NCBI RefSeq assembly: GCF_020410765.1
Contig: NZ_CP084541.1
Coordinates: 5,510,001 to 5,574,000, forward strand
Reading direction: 5' to 3'
DNA: 64,000 nucleotides
Source of the DNA: Streptomyces marincola
GTDB lineage: Bacteria; Actinomycetota; Actinomycetes; Streptomycetales; Streptomycetaceae
Within the stretch, counting starts at the first letter, position 1, and the number at the start of each line of letters is the position of its first letter. Positions 19,793 through 28,061 of this stretch are shown piece after piece. The notes beneath the pieces were generated by a model. That model did no database searches, was not told the DNA's origin, and was given only the letters and a program-made list of their open reading frames with translations. Made by a program: the position numbers and the translations under genes.

Positions 19793-20363
19793 GCAGCGGT
19801 CGGCCGAGCCGCCGCTCGCCGCCCAGGTGCTCGGGCTCCTCGTGGGGCGGGGCGAAACGGTCGCGGTCGCCGAATCGCTGACCGGCGGCCTCGTCGCGGC
19901 GGCCCTGACCGGCATCCCCGGAGCCTCCCGCGCCTTCCTCGGGTCCGTGACCGCCTATGCCACGGATGTGAAACGCGAGGTGCTGGGCGTCGACGGCGCG
20001 GTGCTCGACGAGCGCGGCGCCGTCGACGCCGAGGTGGCGAGGCAGCTGGCCAGCGGCGTGCGGAAGCTGCTGGGGGCGGACTGGGGCGTGGCCACAACGG
20101 GGGTGGCGGGGCCGCGACCGCAGGACGGAAAGCCGGTGGGGACCGTGCACGTGGCGGTTTCGGGGCCAGGAACCGGGGGAGTCGTGGCTCAGCGGCTCAA
20201 TCTCCGAGGGGACCGGGCCGCGATCCGGGCCGGCAGCGTCGACGCCGTGCTGGCCCTCCTGCGGAACGAGCTGATCGTCCCCCGGAAGAGTGAGGCCCGG
20301 CAGGGCCCAGGACGGGGGCAGGATGCGGAACAGAACGGAGGGGATGGATGTTTGCAGCCCTGA
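19782..20363 (+). CDS. cinA: CinA-family nicotinamide-nucleotide amidohydrolase
   Basis: This 193-aa protein consists of a CinA C-terminal (PncC-type) domain. The signature AESLTGGLVAAALTGIPGASRAFLGSVTAY is visible near residues 28-58, and GVATTGVAGP near 100. The domain deamidates NMN in pyridine-nucleotide recycling. The GTG at 19782 overlaps the end of pgsA by 11 bases and follows GGGAGGGG. The last 25 residues or so are unlike the family and may be a lineage-specific tail. Confidence 0.88.
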   Translation: MAAEQRSAEPPLAAQVLGLLVGRGETVAVAESLTGGLVAAALTGIPGASRAFLGSVTAYATDVKREVLGVDGAVLDERGAVDAEVARQLASGVRKLLGADWGVATTGVAGPRPQDGKPVGTVHVAVSGPGTGGVVAQRLNLRGDRAAIRAGSVDAVLALLRNELIVPRKSEARQGPGRGQDAEQNGGDGCLQP

Positions 20364-20458
20364 GTGAACAAGACATCGCTCCCCGCCCGGTTGGAGTCCG
20401 AGGCGGTACGGTGGGGCATGAAGCAAGCGAGGCCAACGGTCCGAGGAGGGAGCCACCG

Positions 20459-20863
20459 ATGATTTTGCTCCGTCGCCTGCTGGGTGACGTGCTGCGTCGG
20501 CAGCGCCAGCGTCAGGGCCGCACTCTGCGTGAAGTGTCTTCCTCCGCACGGGTCTCCCTCGGGTACCTCTCCGAGGTCGAGCGGGGGCAGAAGGAAGCTT
20601 CCTCCGAGCTGCTGTCCGCCATTTGCGACGCGCTCGATCTGCGGATGTCCGAGCTGCTCAGGGAAGTCAGCGACGAGCTGGCCCTGGCAGAGCTCGCCCA
20701 GTCCGCCGCGAGCGACACCGTCCCGTCCCTCGGGGTGCCTCCCGGCCGCGGCCTGGAACGCCCCCTGCTGAACCCGGTGCGTGTGACGACCGTCACCCAC
20801 CGTCCCGAGGAGCACGTCACGATCAAGGCCCCGAGCAAGGCCGTCGACGTCGTCGCGGCCTGA
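20459..20863 (+). CDS. clgR: ClgR-type Xre transcriptional activator
   Basis: This 134-aa DNA-binding protein has a Cro/CI helix-turn-helix at about 8-65 (TLREVSSSARVSLGYLSEVERGQKE). The terminal -VVAA resembles the degradable tail of Streptomyces ClgR. ClgR activates clp protease and lon genes and is itself a Clp substrate (recalled). The ATG at 20459 follows the strong site GAGGAGGGA by 7 bases. The rimO-pgsA-cinA-clgR order and the sequence make this assignment firm. I found no convincing copy of the ClgR operator in its upstream region. Confidence 0.88.
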   Translation: MILLRRLLGDVLRRQRQRQGRTLREVSSSARVSLGYLSEVERGQKEASSELLSAICDALDLRMSELLREVSDELALAELAQSAASDTVPSLGVPPGRGLERPLLNPVRVTTVTHRPEEHVTIKAPSKAVDVVAA

Positions 20864-20917
20864 TCTCCCGGCCTGCCAGGCCCGAGGCGGCACGAAAGCC
20901 GCCCCCGCGTTCCTTCG

Positions 20918-23900
20918 TCAGGGCCGCAGGCGCAGCCCGCGCGGTGTCGCGTGGAAGCCCGCGGCCTCCAGCAGTCCCGCCCAGAACGGGTCGGCGAGCA
21001 CCGGCTCGCCATTGACGCGCTCGATCGTCAGCGCGCCGAGTGATCCGTCCCGTGCGGCTGCGGCCAGGGTTTCCGCGCCGGTCCGCAGCCGTTCCGCAGC
21101 CCCCTCGGTCGCGCGGTCGGGCCAGGCGAGCAGCGTACGGCCGCCGCGTTCCAGGTACAGCGTCAGCTCCCCGTCCACGAGCACCACCAGAGCCCCCGCC
21201 TTGCGGCCCGGCTTGTGCGCGGCGCCCTGCGGCGGCTCCGGCCAGGGCAGGGCCGCGCCGTAGGCATTGGCGGGGTCGGCGGCGGCGAGCAGCAGCCCCT
21301 CGGGGAGGCCGTCCCCGGCGCGGCCGCCCCGCTCGGCCGCCGTGCCGATGGCCCGCAGCCGGTCGACCGCGCCGTCCATCGCGAACTGGGCCGCGCCCAG
21401 TCCCTCGACCACGTAGCCCCGCCTGGCCCTGCCGCTCTCCTCGAAGACCGACAGCACGCGGTAGGCCGCGGAGAACCCGCCCTCCACGCCCTCGGCCGCG
21501 ACGGCCCCGCGGGTGACCACGCCGTGCCGGTCGAGCAGCGTGCGGGCCAGCGCGTGCGCCCGCAGGGTCGGATCGGCCTCCCGGGCGGGCAGCAGGGACC
21601 AGCGGCCCGCGACGGTCGGCGGACCGTTGCGCGGTGCCGCGGCCCGGCCGGGGCCGGCCGGGAGCGTGCCCCAGCGCCCGCGCGGGGCGCTTCGGCGACC
21701 GCGGTGCGCGACGGAACCGGCGGTCCTGCCGGAGCCGAGCAGCGCGCGCAGGGGCGCCAGGGTGTCGTTGGTCAGGAGACCGGCCCACGCCAGCTCCCAG
21801 AGGGCCGTGGTGAGCGCCGCCTCCTGGGGCTCCTCGCCCGCCGCCCGCACCTGATCGGCCAGCTGCCGGAAGAACAGGCCGTAGCCGCCGTCGAGGGCCG
21901 CGAGCACGGCCCGGTGGAGCGGCGAGAGCTCCAGGGGGTGGGGCGGCGGGAGCAGGAGCGGCGCGGAGTCCGCGAGGTGCAGCGCGACCCAGCCGTCCTT
22001 GCCCGGCAGCGCTCCCGCCCCGGCCCACAGCACCTCGCCCGAGGCCGTCAGCTCGTCCAGCATCGGCGGGGCGTATCCGGCGACCCGGGAGGGGAGCACC
22101 AGCCGTTCGAGCGCGGAGGCGGGCACCGGCGTCCCCTGGAGCTGCTCGACGGTCCGCAACAGGCCGTCCACACCCCGCAGGCCCCCGCGCCCGGGGCGCC
22201 CGACGTGCTGCCAGCGCGGCAGGAAGGCGGCGAGCGCCTGGGGAGCCACCGGTTCGAGCTCGTGGCGCAGCGCGGCCAGCGAGCGGCGGCGCAACCGCCG
22301 CAGGACGCCGGGGTCGCACCACTCCTGCCCGCTGCCGTCCGGCCTGAACTCGCCCTGCACCAGCCGCCCGTCGGCGGCCATGCGGTGCAGGACGCCGTCG
22401 GCGACGGCCGTGCCGAGGCCGAACCGCGCCGCCGCCTGCGCGGACGTGAACGGCCCGTGGGTGCGGGCGTGGCGGGCGAGCAGGTCGCCCAGCGGGTCGC
22501 CGACCGGCTCGGTGAACGCCTCGGGCACCCCGACGGGCAGCGCGGTGCCCAGCGCGTCCCGCAGGCGGCCGGCGTCCTCGATGGCGGCCCAGTGCTCCTC
22601 GCCCGCCAGCCGGACGCGCAGGGCGCGTCTCGCGGCCACCAGGGCGTCCGCCCACTCCGGCCGGCCGCCGCGTGCGGCCAGCGCGGAGCCGGTCAGGGGA
22701 CCGAGGACCCGCAGCAGGTCGGCGACGCCCTCGGCGTCCCCGACCCGCCGTTCCTCGGTGAGCCACTGGAGTTCCTGTTCGAGGCCGGTGAGCACGTCGG
22801 GGTCGAGCAGCTCGCGCAGCTCCGCGCGGCCCAGCAGCTCGGCGAGCAGCCGGGAGTCGAGGGAGAGGGCGGCGGCGCGCCGCTCGGCGAGCGGCGAGTC
22901 GCCCTCGTACAGGTACTGCGCGACGTAGCCGAACAGGAGGGAGCGGGCGAACGGCGAGGGCTCGCGGGTGGTGACCTCGACCAGCCGGACGCGCCGGGCC
23001 TCGATGTCGCCCATCAGCTCGGCGAGCCCCGGCACGTCGAACACGTCCTGGAGGCACTCCCGCACCGCTTCGAGCACGATGGGGAACGAGCCGAAATCGG
23101 CCGCCACCGACAGCAGTTGGTGTGCGCGCTGGCGCTGCTGCCAGAGCGGGGTCCGCCGGCCGGGGTCGCGCCGCGGCAGCAGGAGGGCGCGCGCGGCGCA
23201 CTCGCGGAAGCGCGCCGCGAACAGGGCGGAGCCGCCGACCTGGTCGGTGACGATCTGGTCGATCTCCTGGCTGTCGAACAGCACGTCGGATGCGGCGACC
23301 GGGGCCCGTTCCGCGTCGTGGCCAGGACCGGTGAGGTCCTCGTCCGGCCCGGCCAGCAGGTCGGCGTCGGGGAGGCGCAGCACGATGCCGTCGTCCGCGT
23401 GCAGCACCTGGGCGTCGAGGCCGAAGCGCTCGGTCAGGCGCGCGCCGATCGCCAGCGCCCAGGGGGCGTGCACCTGCGCCCCGAAGGGGGAGTGCACCAC
23501 CACCCGCCAGTCGCCCAGCTCGTCGCGGAACCGCTCGACCACGATGGTGCGGTCGTCCGGCAGGTGCCCGGCGGCCTCGCGCTGCTCCGCGAGGTAGGCC
23601 AGCACGTTGTCCACGGCCCAGGCGTCAAGACCCGCCGCGGCCAGCCGCTCCCGCGCGGCCTCCGGGGCCAGGCCGCCGATCTCGCGGAGGAAGGCGCCGA
23701 GGGCCCGGCCCAGCTCCAGCGGGCGGCCGAGCTGGTCGCCCTTCCAGAAGGGCAGCCGGCCGGGAACGCCGGGGGCAGGGGTGACCAGGACGCGGTCGCG
23801 GGTGATGTCCTCGATCCGCCACGAGGTGGTGCCCAGCGTGAACACGTCCCCCACCCGGGACTCGTAGACCATCTCCTCGTCCAGCTCGCCGACCCGGCCC

Positions 23901-25561
23901 CCGCCCTTGCGCGGGTCGGACCCGGCCAGGAAGACCCCGAACAGGCCGCGGTCGGGGATCGTGCCCCCCGAGGTCACGGCGAGGCGCTGGGCGCCGGGGC
24001 GACCGGTCAGCGTCTGCGCGACGCGGTCCCAGACGAGCCGGGGCCGCAGTTCGGCGAAGGCGTCCGAGGGGTAGCGCCCGGCCAGCATGTCGAGCACCGA
24101 GTGGTAGGCGGACTCGGGCAGGGAGGCGAACGGCGCGGCCCGCCGCACCAGCGCGAGCAGTTCGTCGACGTCCCAGGTGTCCATCGCGGTCATGGCGACG
24201 ATCTGCTGGGCGAGGACGTCCAGCGGGTTGGCCGGCACCCGCAGCGACTCGATCGCCCCGGCGCGCATGCGTTCTGTGACGACGGCCGACTGCACCAGGT
24301 CACCGCGGTACTTGGGGAAGACCACGCCGGCGGAGACGGCGCCGACCTGGTGCCCCGCGCGCCCCACCCGTTGCAGGCCCGAGGCCACGGAAGGGGGCGA
24401 CTCGACCTGGATGACGAGGTCGACCGAGCCCATGTCGATGCCGAGTTCGAGGCTTGAGGTGGCGACGACGGCGGGCAGCCGGCCGGCCTTCAGGTCCTCC
24501 TCGATGGCCGCCCGCTGCTCCTTGGAGACGGAACCGTGATGGGCCCGCGCGAGGACAGGGGCGGCGCCGCGGGCGGCCCCCGCGGGGCCCATCAGGGCGG
24601 CCGGGCCGTGCTCCTGGGGCAGGGGCTCGCCGGTGGCCCGCTCGTGCGCGATCTCGTTCAGCCGGTTGCACAGGCGCTCGGCCAGGCGCCTGGAGTTGGC
24701 GAAGACGATGGTGGAGCGGTGCTCCTGGACGAGGTCGACGATGCGCTCCTCCACCGAGGGCCAGATCGACGGGGCCTCGCCGCCGCCCGGTGCGTCGGGC
24801 ACGGGCGAGCCGCCGAGCTCGCCCATGTCGGCCACCGGTACGACGACCGAGAGCCGGAACTCCTTCCCCGCGGGCGGCTGCACGACCTGGGCGCTGCGCC
24901 GGGGGGAGAGGAAGCGGGCGACCTCGTCGACCGGGCGCACGGTCGCCGAGAGGCCGATGCGGCGTGCCGGGCGGGGCAGCAGCGCGTCCAGCCGTTCCAG
25001 CGTGAGCGCCAGGTGGGCGCCCCGCTTGGTGCCCGCGACGGCGTGCACCTCGTCGAGGATCACGGTCTCGACCCCGGACAGGGCCTCGCGGGCGGCCGAG
25101 GTCAGCATGAGGAAGAGCGACTCGGGGGTCGTGATCAGGATGTCGGGCGGGCGCCGCGCGAGGGAGCGGCGGTCGGCGGGCGGGGTGTCCCCGGTACGGG
25201 TCCCGACGCGGATGTCCGGCTCCGGCAGGCCCAGGCGTACGCATTCCTGCCTGATGCCGGTGAGCGGACTGCGCAGGTTGCGCTCGACGTCCACGGCCAG
25301 TGCCTTCAGCGGTGAGACGTACAGCACCCGGCACCGCCGCAGCGGCTCGGCCGGCGGGGGCGACGCCGCGAGCCGGTCGAGGGAGGCGAGGAAGGCGGCG
25401 AGCGTCTTCCCCGAGCCGGTGGGCGCCACGACCAGGGCGTCCGACTCCTCGGCGATGGCCCGCCAGGCGCCTTCCTGCGCGGCCGTGGGCGCGTGGAAGG
25501 CACGCGTGAACCACGCCCGGGTGGCCTCGGAGAACCGGTCGAGTGCGGAGGAAGCGCTCAT
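20918..25561 (-). CDS. lhr: Lhr-family large ATP-dependent helicase
   Basis: This 1547-aa superfamily-2 DNA helicase has Walker A APTGSGKT (Lys52), a DEVH box at 170-173, and motif VI QRVGRAGHQ further on. A long C-terminal half with winged-helix and beta-barrel-like parts follows, the size typical of actinobacterial Lhr. Mycobacterial Lhr is a damage-inducible 3'-5' translocase (recalled). The ATG at 25561 is preceded by GGATGGGG; the frame is open to 25876 but lacks signals. It is divergent from the DUF3046 gene and recA, which suits a repair role. Confidence 0.92.
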   Translation of the reverse strand: MSASSALDRFSEATRAWFTRAFHAPTAAQEGAWRAIAEESDALVVAPTGSGKTLAAFLASLDRLAASPPPAEPLRRCRVLYVSPLKALAVDVERNLRSPLTGIRQECVRLGLPEPDIRVGTRTGDTPPADRRSLARRPPDILITTPESLFLMLTSAAREALSGVETVILDEVHAVAGTKRGAHLALTLERLDALLPRPARRIGLSATVRPVDEVARFLSPRRSAQVVQPPAGKEFRLSVVVPVADMGELGGSPVPDAPGGGEAPSIWPSVEERIVDLVQEHRSTIVFANSRRLAERLCNRLNEIAHERATGEPLPQEHGPAALMGPAGAARGAAPVLARAHHGSVSKEQRAAIEEDLKAGRLPAVVATSSLELGIDMGSVDLVIQVESPPSVASGLQRVGRAGHQVGAVSAGVVFPKYRGDLVQSAVVTERMRAGAIESLRVPANPLDVLAQQIVAMTAMDTWDVDELLALVRRAAPFASLPESAYHSVLDMLAGRYPSDAFAELRPRLVWDRVAQTLTGRPGAQRLAVTSGGTIPDRGLFGVFLAGSDPRKGGGRVGELDEEMVYESRVGDVFTLGTTSWRIEDITRDRVLVTPAPGVPGRLPFWKGDQLGRPLELGRALGAFLREIGGLAPEAARERLAAAGLDAWAVDNVLAYLAEQREAAGHLPDDRTIVVERFRDELGDWRVVVHSPFGAQVHAPWALAIGARLTERFGLDAQVLHADDGIVLRLPDADLLAGPDEDLTGPGHDAERAPVAASDVLFDSQEIDQIVTDQVGGSALFAARFRECAARALLLPRRDPGRRTPLWQQRQRAHQLLSVAADFGSFPIVLEAVRECLQDVFDVPGLAELMGDIEARRVRLVEVTTREPSPFARSLLFGYVAQYLYEGDSPLAERRAAALSLDSRLLAELLGRAELRELLDPDVLTGLEQELQWLTEERRVGDAEGVADLLRVLGPLTGSALAARGGRPEWADALVAARRALRVRLAGEEHWAAIEDAGRLRDALGTALPVGVPEAFTEPVGDPLGDLLARHARTHGPFTSAQAAARFGLGTAVADGVLHRMAADGRLVQGEFRPDGSGQEWCDPGVLRRLRRRSLAALRHELEPVAPQALAAFLPRWQHVGRPGRGGLRGVDGLLRTVEQLQGTPVPASALERLVLPSRVAGYAPPMLDELTASGEVLWAGAGALPGKDGWVALHLADSAPLLLPPPHPLELSPLHRAVLAALDGGYGLFFRQLADQVRAAGEEPQEAALTTALWELAWAGLLTNDTLAPLRALLGSGRTAGSVAHRGRRSAPRGRWGTLPAGPGRAAAPRNGPPTVAGRWSLLPAREADPTLRAHALARTLLDRHGVVTRGAVAAEGVEGGFSAAYRVLSVFEESGRARRGYVVEGLGAAQFAMDGAVDRLRAIGTAAERGGRAGDGLPEGLLLAAADPANAYGAALPWPEPPQGAAHKPGRKAGALVVLVDGELTLYLERGGRTLLAWPDRATEGAAERLRTGAETLAAAARDGSLGALTIERVNGEPVLADPFWAGLLEAAGFHATPRGLRLRP

Positions 25562-25672
25562 GTCCCCATCCTGCACCCGACCACCGACAACGCGTCCGGC
25601 GCCGTCTCCCGCGCCGGGCCGGGTCCCGGGCGGCCCGGAGCGGCCGGCGGGCCGGTCCTCCGGTGGCGCACC

Positions 25673-25678
25673 GATACT
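25673..25678 (+). promoter_or_regulatory. -10 element of leaderless DUF3046 gene
   Basis: GATACT lies 6 bases before the ATG at 25685, with no Shine-Dalgarno. Confidence 0.5.
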
Positions 25679-25684
25679 GGGGGC

Positions 25685-25879
25685 ATGCGGCTGACGGATT
25701 TCTGGGAGCGGATGAGGGCGCACTTCGGTGCCTCGTACGCGGACTCCTTCGCACGGGACCACGTGATGTCGGAACTGGGCGGACGGACCGTGTGCGAGGC
25801 ACTGGACGCGGGGTGGGACGCCAAGGAGGTCTGGCGGGCGGTGTGTTCCGCGTTCGACGTGCCCTCGCACCTGCACTGA
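25685..25879 (+). CDS. DUF3046 small protein
   Basis: This 64-aa protein matches the actinobacterial DUF3046 pattern, beginning MRLTDFWERM, with SYADSFARDHVMSELGGRT in the middle and a W.AVC..F.VP end. The function is unknown. In Streptomyces and relatives a gene of this family sits directly upstream of recA, as here, 160 bp away. It is probably expressed from its own leaderless promoter. Confidence 0.85.
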   Translation: MRLTDFWERMRAHFGASYADSFARDHVMSELGGRTVCEALDAGWDAKEVWRAVCSAFDVPSHLH

Positions 25880-25926
25880 CGCCGTTGACCTGCGGTTTTA
25901 CCGGGCCACCTGGACGGGTGCGGCGC

Positions 25927-25956
25927 TTGACACAGAAATCGAACAGGCATTCTTAT
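25927..25956 (+). promoter_or_regulatory. recA promoter with SOS (LexA) box
   Basis: TTGACA (25927-25932) and TCTTAT (25951-25956) are separated by 18 bp. The spacer and -10 region hold CGAACAGGCATTCT (25940-25953), matching the Gram-positive SOS box CGAACRNNYGTTYG at 12 of 14 positions. LexA binding here would block polymerase. Confidence 0.75.
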
Positions 25957-26039
25957 GGGAGGGCGGACGGCGATTGTCAGTGGCGGGCGTTAGCGTCCGT
26001 GATGTGAAGCGATCGAATCAGACGGACCGGGTGGCACCC

Positions 26040-27200
26040 ATGGCAGGCACGGACCGCGAGAAGGCGCTCGACGCCGCTCTCGCGCAGATCGAGAGGCAGT
26101 TCGGCAAAGGGGCGGTGATGCGCCTGGGCGAGCGTCCGGACGAGCCGATCGAGATCATCCCCACCGGATCGACGGCGCTCGATGTCGCGCTCGGCGTGGG
26201 AGGGCTGCCGCGCGGGCGCGTGGTGGAGGTCTTCGGCCCCGAGTCCTCAGGCAAGACGACCCTGACGCTGCACGCGGTGGCGAACGCCCAACGGGCGGGC
26301 GGCACGGTCGCCTTCGTGGACGCGGAGCACGCGCTCGACCCCGAGTACGCGAAGAAGCTCGGGGTGGACGTGGACCAGCTGATCCTCTCCCAGCCCGACA
26401 ACGGTGAACAGGCGCTCGAAATCACGGACATGCTCATCCGTTCGGGAGCGCTCGACCTGATCGTCATCGACTCCGTCGCGGCCCTGGTGCCGCGCGCGGA
26501 GATCGAGGGCGAGATGGGGGACTCGCACGTCGGCCTCCAGGCACGGCTCATGAGCCAGGCCCTGCGGAAGATCACCGGCGCGCTCAACCAGTCGAAGACC
26601 ACGGCCATCTTCATCAACCAGCTCCGGGAGAAGGTCGGCGTGATGTTCGGGTCGCCCGAGACCACCACGGGCGGGCGGGCGCTGAAGTTCTACGCGTCGG
26701 TGCGGCTGGACATCCGGCGCATCGAGACCCTCAAGGACGGCACCGAGGCCGTGGGCAACCGCACCCGCGTCAAGGTGGTCAAGAACAAGGTGGCGCCGCC
26801 CTTCAAGCAGGCCGAGTTCGACATCCTCTACGGGGCCGGCATCAGCCGCGAGGGCGGACTGATCGACATGGGGGTGGAGCACGGCTTCATCCGGAAGTCC
26901 GGTGCCTGGTACACCTACGGGGGCGACCAGCTCGGCCAGGGCAAGGAGAACTCGCGGAACTTCCTGCGGGACAACCCGGACCTCGCCAACGAGATCGAGA
27001 AGAAGATCAAGGACAAGCTGGGGATCGGCCCGAAAACCGAGGCTCCCGAGGCCGATCCGGGCAAGGACGCCGCGGACGGCGCGCCCGCCGGGGCCGCCGC
27101 GGTGCCCGCCGCCGGGGGCGGCACCACGGCACCGGCTCAGGCCAAGGCTCCCCGGGCGGCCAAGCCGGTGGCCGCCAAGCCCGTGGCGGCCAAGAGCTGA
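26040..27200 (+). CDS. recA: Recombinase RecA
   Basis: This 386-aa recombinase forms filaments on single-stranded DNA, exchanges strands and triggers LexA self-cleavage. Walker A GPESSGKTT spans 66-74; the RecA signature ALKFYASVRLDIRR and the loops around LMSQALRKITG are intact. The C-terminus (from about 345) is extended and Ala/Pro/Lys-rich, typical of Streptomyces RecA. The ATG at 26040 is the family start; an in-frame frame upstream would read through the promoter. recX follows after 2 bases. Confidence 0.97.
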   Translation: MAGTDREKALDAALAQIERQFGKGAVMRLGERPDEPIEIIPTGSTALDVALGVGGLPRGRVVEVFGPESSGKTTLTLHAVANAQRAGGTVAFVDAEHALDPEYAKKLGVDVDQLILSQPDNGEQALEITDMLIRSGALDLIVIDSVAALVPRAEIEGEMGDSHVGLQARLMSQALRKITGALNQSKTTAIFINQLREKVGVMFGSPETTTGGRALKFYASVRLDIRRIETLKDGTEAVGNRTRVKVVKNKVAPPFKQAEFDILYGAGISREGGLIDMGVEHGFIRKSGAWYTYGGDQLGQGKENSRNFLRDNPDLANEIEKKIKDKLGIGPKTEAPEADPGKDAADGAPAGAAAVPAAGGGTTAPAQAKAPRAAKPVAAKPVAAKS

Positions 27201-27202
27201 CG

Positions 27203-27817
27203 GTGACCCGGCGCAGCGATTGGCCGGAACCCGCGGCACGAGACAGCGGTGGCCCCCCTTCGTCGAGGGCCGGTGAGGGGCCACCGCGCATCCCCAGGGA
27301 CCCGGTGGAGCGGGCCCGGGCCATCTGCCTGCGCCTGCTCACCGGGACTCCGCGCACCCGCGGTGAGCTGGCGACGGCGCTGCGGGCCCGTGAGGTGCCC
27401 GAGAGCGCGATCACCGAGGTCCTCGCCAGGTTCGAGGAGGTCGGGCTGATCGACGACGGCGCGTTCGCCGATGCCTGGGTGGAGTCCAGGCACCACGGGC
27501 GCGGCCTCGCCGGCCGTGCGCTGGCCCGGGAGCTGCGCGCCAAGGGGGTGGCCGCCGACCTCATCGAGGAAGCGGTCGGGCGGCTGGACCCGGAGCGCGA
27601 GGAGGCCACCGCGCGGGCCCTGGTGGAGCGCCGGCTGCGCGCCACGCGCGGCGTGCCGAGGGACCGGCGGATGAGGCGGCTCGCCGCCATGCTGGCCCGG
27701 CGCGGGTACGCGGAGGAGGTCTCCCTGCGGGTGATCAGACAGGCCCTGGCCGACGAGGCGGAGGCCGGGCCCGACGCGCCGTGGCCCGGGGAGGCGGAGC
27801 CGTCCGGCGACCTGTGA
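27203..27817 (+). CDS. recX: Regulatory protein RecX
   Basis: This 204-aa protein modulates RecA filaments. The RecX helical repeats are visible (ARAICLRLLTGTPRTRGEL; VLARFEEVGLIDDGAFADAWVESR; GRALARELRAKGV). The GTG start lies 2 bp after the recA stop, so the genes are cotranscribed and coupled. The N-terminal 35 residues are low-complexity. Confidence 0.93.
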   Translation: MTRRSDWPEPAARDSGGPPSSRAGEGPPRIPRDPVERARAICLRLLTGTPRTRGELATALRAREVPESAITEVLARFEEVGLIDDGAFADAWVESRHHGRGLAGRALARELRAKGVAADLIEEAVGRLDPEREEATARALVERRLRATRGVPRDRRMRRLAAMLARRGYAEEVSLRVIRQALADEAEAGPDAPWPGEAEPSGDL

Positions 27818-27928
27818 ACGATGAACGGGGAACGGCTCCCGGGGCGCACCGTGAGCGGGGAACGTTCTCGGGGCGCTCGGCCGGCCGGAGGGCGAGCGTG
27901 GTGGTGGCGTCCGCTGCCGGCCGTGGCG

Positions 27929-27971
27929 GGGGTGCCGGCGGTGCGTTGTGAACGGGGTGCCGGCGGTGCGT
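27929..27971 (+). repeat. 18-bp direct repeat in recX-monooxygenase gap
   Basis: GGGGTGCCGGCGGTGCGT occurs identically at 27929-27946 and 27954-27971, offset 25 bp, between the convergent recX and monooxygenase genes. No gene is supported in this 244-bp gap; the repeat may be only low-complexity drift. Confidence 0.6.
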
Positions 27972-28061
27972 GCGGTCCCCGGCGTCCGGACGGGCACGCC
28001 ATGACGCGTCGGCCCGCGCGTGTCCGCGCCCGTTCGGGCGCTGTCGCGACGTGCGGGCCGG

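Noticed and set aside
21215..24457. A 1080-codon plus-strand frame opposite lhr, and similar long frames opposite osaC (3625-6390) and the mannosidase (35960-38608).
   Set aside because: Antisense shadows of well-supported genes; composition is Arg/Gly/Ala-rich and no motifs or ribosome-binding sites support them.
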